Below are positions 60,870 through 64,000 of a stretch of 64,000 bases of DNA, piece by piece. The DNA comes from UBA6921 sp031363085. GTDB taxonomy: Bacteria > Pseudomonadota > Gammaproteobacteria > SG8-11. Position 1 is the stretch's first letter; every line of letters begins with the position of its first letter. Under the pieces are notes generated by a model that was given only the letters and a program-made list of their open reading frames with translations, had not been told where the DNA came from and made no database searches. The translations under genes and the position numbers were made by a program. The stretch lies in assembly GCA_031363085.1 (NCBI GenBank), contig JANLTU010000203.1, positions 11,120 to 75,119 of the forward strand. The letters run 5' to 3'.

Positions 60870-62888
60870 CTAAATTTCCTTGCCCAACATGCCGCGTAAG
60901 TTCGCCAGATGCGCTTGGCCGCGCTCTTTCTTTTCCTCCGGCGTGGCATTGCTGTTGACGCCCTCGAATTTCAGGTCATCTTGCGGCAGCTCGGCGATGA
61001 AGCGCGACGGCGCAGTCTGGGTCATTTCGCCCTGGCGTTTGCGCCGCGTCGCATAGCTCAATACCAGGCTCTTTTGCGCGCGCGTGATGCCAACGTAAGC
61101 GAGGCGCCGTTCTTCTTCGATGCTGGCGGGATCGAGGCTGTTGCGGTGCGGCAGCAATTCTTCTTCCATGCCGACGATGAACACGTGCGGAAACTCCAGA
61201 CCCTTGGCGGCGTGCAAGGTCATCAGGTGCACGCGGTCGCCGGTGCTTTCTTCTTCCTTGCGCTCCAGCACGTCCATGAGTGTCATGGTCGCGACCAACT
61301 CGGCGAGCGTTTTCTCTGCGCCTTCTTGCTCAGTCAGGCGCGTGAGCCAGGCCAGCAACTCGTTGACGTTGTCCATTTTGCGCTGCGCACTGGCATCGTC
61401 GTCGCTGTTGTCTTTGATCCAGGTTTCATAGTTGATGTCGCGTACCACGTCGCGGGCGACTTCGATGGCTTCGCCGCGCAGCGCACGGTCGTTCATGGTC
61501 ACCAGCCATTGCGTAAAGCGGCCGAGATTTGCAAACGCACGCGCCGACAAGCGCGTCTCCAGGCCCAATTCAAAACTCGCCGCAAATAAACTCAAGCCCC
61601 GCCCGTTTGCATACTCGCCCAACACTTCCAGCGTGCTGGGGCCCAGTTCGCGGCGCGGCGTGTTGACGATGCGTAAGAAAGCGTTGTCATCGTCGGGATT
61701 CACGATCAGGCGCAGATAACCCATCACATCTTTCACTTCGGTGTAGGCAAAAAACGAGGTGCCGCCGCTGATGAAATACGGAATTTTATGCTCGCGCAGC
61801 ACCCGCTCGAACGGACGCGACTGGTGATTGCCGCGATACAAAATCGCGTAGTCGCCGTGGTTGCCGCGCGTTTTGAAATGGTGATTGATGATCTCGCTCA
61901 CCACCCATTCTGCTTCGTGTTCGTCGCTGCGTGCGCCCAGCACGCGCACCTGCTCGCCGAAACCCAACTCGCTCCATAATTGTTTTTCGAACACATGCGG
62001 ATTGTTGGCGATCAGCGCGTTGGCGGCTTTCAAAATGCAGCCCGCCGAACGGTAGTTCTGTTCCAGCTTGATGACGTTAAGGTTGGGATAGTCGTTTTGC
62101 AGCAGCGCCAGGTTTTGCGGCTGCGCGCCGCGCCACGCGTAAATCGACTGGTCATCGTCGCCCACTACGGTCAATGCGCCACGCGCGCCGACGATTTGCT
62201 TCACCAGTTCGTATTGCGTGGCGTTAGTGTCTTGATATTCGTCCACCAACAAGTAGCGAATGCGGTTCTGCCACGCCTCGCGCACCTCACCGAACTGTGC
62301 GAATAAGCGCACCGGCAGCAAAATCAAATCATCGAAATCGAGCGCGTTGTAGGCTTTCATGTGGCGCAAATAGTGTTCATACATCCCGGCCGCCGCGCTG
62401 TGCACCGCATCGCCGTCGGCACACGCCAGTGCCTGCTGCGGCGTGAGCAGATCGTTCTTCCAGCGTGAGATTTTCCACTGCATCTGCTGCGCTTGTTCTT
62501 CGCCGCCGTCATACTCCTTACGCATCAGTTGCTTGAACAGCGCGAGGCTGTCTTGCGCATCGAAGATCGAGAAGCCCGGCTTGTAGCCCAGCACCTTGTG
62601 TTCACGCTTCAGAATGTTCAGACCCAAGGTATGAAATGTCGAGACCTTCAACCCACGTCCGTCCTTACCCGGCAGCAGACTGGCGACGCGCGCCTTCATC
62701 TCGCGCGCCGCCTTGTTGGTGAAGGTCACTGCCGCGATATTCGAAGGCGCGATGCCACACTCCTTAACCAGATAAGAAATTTTCTGCGTGATCACGCGCG
62801 TCTTGCCACTGCCCGCACCGGCGAGCACCAGCAACGGCCCGTCGATGTATTTCACAGCAGCACGTTGGTGAGGATTCAATTCAGACAC
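60870..62888 (-). CDS. rep: ATP-dependent DNA helicase Rep
   Basis: This 672-residue SF1A helicase moves 3'-5' on DNA and helps replication forks pass protein barriers. The start (SELNPHQRAAVKYIDGPLLVLAGAGSGKTRVIT in overlap) has Walker A AGAGSGKT. Other motifs are TFTNKAAREM, VDEYQDTNATQYELV (Walker B), VVGDDDQSIYAWRGA, EQNYRS and HAAKGLEFPHVF. The length and end match Rep rather than UvrD or PcrA. It is transcribed towards the family A repeat. Confidence 0.93.
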   Translation of the reverse strand: MSELNPHQRAAVKYIDGPLLVLAGAGSGKTRVITQKISYLVKECGIAPSNIAAVTFTNKAAREMKARVASLLPGKDGRGLKVSTFHTLGLNILKREHKVLGYKPGFSIFDAQDSLALFKQLMRKEYDGGEEQAQQMQWKISRWKNDLLTPQQALACADGDAVHSAAAGMYEHYLRHMKAYNALDFDDLILLPVRLFAQFGEVREAWQNRIRYLLVDEYQDTNATQYELVKQIVGARGALTVVGDDDQSIYAWRGAQPQNLALLQNDYPNLNVIKLEQNYRSAGCILKAANALIANNPHVFEKQLWSELGFGEQVRVLGARSDEHEAEWVVSEIINHHFKTRGNHGDYAILYRGNHQSRPFERVLREHKIPYFISGGTSFFAYTEVKDVMGYLRLIVNPDDDNAFLRIVNTPRRELGPSTLEVLGEYANGRGLSLFAASFELGLETRLSARAFANLGRFTQWLVTMNDRALRGEAIEVARDVVRDINYETWIKDNSDDDASAQRKMDNVNELLAWLTRLTEQEGAEKTLAELVATMTLMDVLERKEEESTGDRVHLMTLHAAKGLEFPHVFIVGMEEELLPHRNSLDPASIEEERRLAYVGITRAQKSLVLSYATRRKRQGEMTQTAPSRFIAELPQDDLKFEGVNSNATPEEKKERGQAHLANLRGMLGKEI

Positions 62889-63004
62889 GGGGCGATGACG
62901 ACAACTTAAAACGGATGGGCCGTCATTCTAACGAACGTGAGGAATGAAGGATATGGTAGGCGTGATTGCCCGTGATAATCGTACTACTTAGCCACTCTTG
63001 CATA

Positions 63005-63901
63005 TCAGCGATTTTCGCGTCGCGATAACGCTCGCATCAGTCCATCCATTCCCCGGGTTGTCAAAACCCGCTTCAGCGTACCGAGGAAATGCGTCGGCAG
63101 CGTGACGTAATAGCGCGGCTGCGGGCGTGGACTTTCCAGCGCGTGGATGACTTTTTTTAGCACTGCCTCGGGCGGCAGCGTGAACGGTTGTGCGGGTCCC
63201 GGCTTGGTTAAACGTTTTTCCATGCCGTCGTAAATTGCGCGATGCGCGCTCTGTTGTTTGTCGATATTTTTTTGGTAGAGCGTAAACGAGTTGGCGCGAA
63301 AGCGACTGGTAATGGGGCCGGGTTCCAGCATGCTGACGTGAATGCCGCTGTCATGAAGTTCCTGACGCAGCGTATCGGTGATGCCTTCCAAGGCAAACTT
63401 GCTGGCGGTGTAGGCGCCGCGATAGGGCAGGGCGACTAGGCCCAGCACCGAGCTGTTCATGATGATGCGGCCGTAACCTTGCTTGCGCATCAAGGGAATG
63501 ACGGTGTTGGTCAGTTCGAGGGTGCCGAATACATTAGTTTCGAATTGCGCGCGCAGCACCTCGCGACGTAAATCTTCCACCGCGCCGGGCTGCCCAAAGG
63601 CAGCGTTGTTGACTAATGCAAATAGCTCGCCGCCGCTGCGTTGTAGCAGCGCGTCGACGGCGGAGTGGATTGAAGCGGAATCGGTGAGATCCAGGCGTGC
63701 GCTTTCAAAGCCTTGTGCGTGCAGCGCGGCGGCATCCGAAGCTTTGCGCGCGGTGGCAAACACCCGATAGCCGCGCGCCTTCAAGCCGGTCGCCACGCAC
63801 GCACCGATGCCGCTTGAGCAGCCGGTGATCAGTACCGTCCGTGGGGCCGTTGGAGTTATCACGGGAATGATTGTAGAGCATGGCGCCGCGATTTGCGTCA
63901 T
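63005..63901 (-). CDS. SDR-family oxidoreductase
   Basis: This 298-residue classical short-chain dehydrogenase has the cofactor motif TGCSSGIG (about residues 27-34), VNNAAFG, the catalytic Ser/Tyr/Lys (NSSVLG, YTASKFALEG), and a C-terminal extension with RYYVTLPTHFLGTLKR that may contact lipid substrates. Similar bacterial SDRs act on acyl or sterol-like compounds, but substrate here is unknown. The start is ATG at 63901. Confidence 0.85.
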   Translation of the reverse strand: MTQIAAPCSTIIPVITPTAPRTVLITGCSSGIGACVATGLKARGYRVFATARKASDAAALHAQGFESARLDLTDSASIHSAVDALLQRSGGELFALVNNAAFGQPGAVEDLRREVLRAQFETNVFGTLELTNTVIPLMRKQGYGRIIMNSSVLGLVALPYRGAYTASKFALEGITDTLRQELHDSGIHVSMLEPGPITSRFRANSFTLYQKNIDKQQSAHRAIYDGMEKRLTKPGPAQPFTLPPEAVLKKVIHALESPRPQPRYYVTLPTHFLGTLKRVLTTRGMDGLMRALSRRENR

Positions 63902-63954
63902 CCCCCGCCTGCGTTATGATCGCGGCTGTCTATTTTCCGGCGTAGGCGGCGCGC

Positions 63955-64000
63955 ATGAAAAATATTTTCACCGCAGTGTTGCTTAACACCGTGTGCGCCG
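63955..64000 (+). CDS. Start of a gene running off the right edge
   Basis: ATG at 63955 opens the frame MKNIFTAVLLNTVCA, which resembles the start of a signal peptide. Only 15 codons are in the window. It is divergent from the SDR gene; function cannot be told. Confidence 0.5.
   Translation, partial: MKNIFTAVLLNTVCA

Overview
The window looks like a chromosomal segment of a moderately GC-rich proteobacterium, most likely a gammaproteobacterium. The reasons are the PA2778/PA2779-type gene pair, a Rep-type helicase, NhaD, Liv transport genes, a complete XrtA (exosortase A) exopolysaccharide operon, and two tRNA genes that encode their own CCA ends. Taxonomy is inferred from gene content only. 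Family names are recognised from memory of sequence motifs; no search was run.

Layout. 0-1.8 kb: 3' part of an assimilatory nitrate reductase. 1.9-3.5 kb: a decayed ATPase/TPR gene pair. 3.6-7.4 kb: NhaD antiporter, then a lipoprotein and a secreted zinc metalloprotease with a C-terminal anchor. 7.4-12.2 kb (minus): four nucleotide-sugar enzymes (UDP-GlcA epimerase, UDP-HexNAc dehydrogenase, UDP-Glc dehydrogenase, GalE). 12.5-15.3 kb: PA2779/PA2778-type pair, a metallophosphoesterase and a CarS-like membrane protein. 15.6-17.5 kb: a REC-GGDEF-EAL protein. 17.9-32.8 kb (plus): the XrtA operon (export lipoprotein, Wzz-like protein, tyrosine autokinase, outer-membrane protein, deacetylase, FemAB-like protein, glycosyltransferases, XrtA-EpsI, amidotransferase). 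The sugar-nucleotide genes probably feed this operon.

32.83-40.85 kb is an 8-kb integrative element in the 3' end of tRNA-Val(CAC), bounded by a 45-bp direct repeat. It carries an integrase, an AlpA-like regulator, a RepA-like ATPase, a nine-copy iteron array, terminase small and large subunits (the large one broken by an in-frame stop) and a GNAT enzyme with a 60-residue partner. It has no capsid or tail genes, so it looks like a phage satellite or a reduced prophage. From 40.9 to 44.3 kb, up to tRNA-Thr(TGT), lies a graveyard of accessory DNA: an IS3-family remnant, a truncated hsdM, an Rhs tip with toxin-like and immunity-like ORFs, a RAYT remnant with REP palindromes, a PIN-domain remnant and two copies of a palindromic repeat.

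44.4-64 kb returns to core genes: an overlapping operon (spermidine-synthase-like, birA, coaX, SPOR), an adenylate/guanylate cyclase, a DUF4124 protein, livM-livG-livF, a DUF4188 protein, a large copper-radical-oxidase-like protein with five N-terminal tandem repeats, a quinone-oxidoreductase-like dehydrogenase, a SoxB/5'-nucleotidase-family protein, rep, and an SDR. The strongest leads are the satellite-like element (iterons, phased TGGCCA pairs, GNAT module), the repeat-bearing copper radical oxidase and the reduced XrtA locus.
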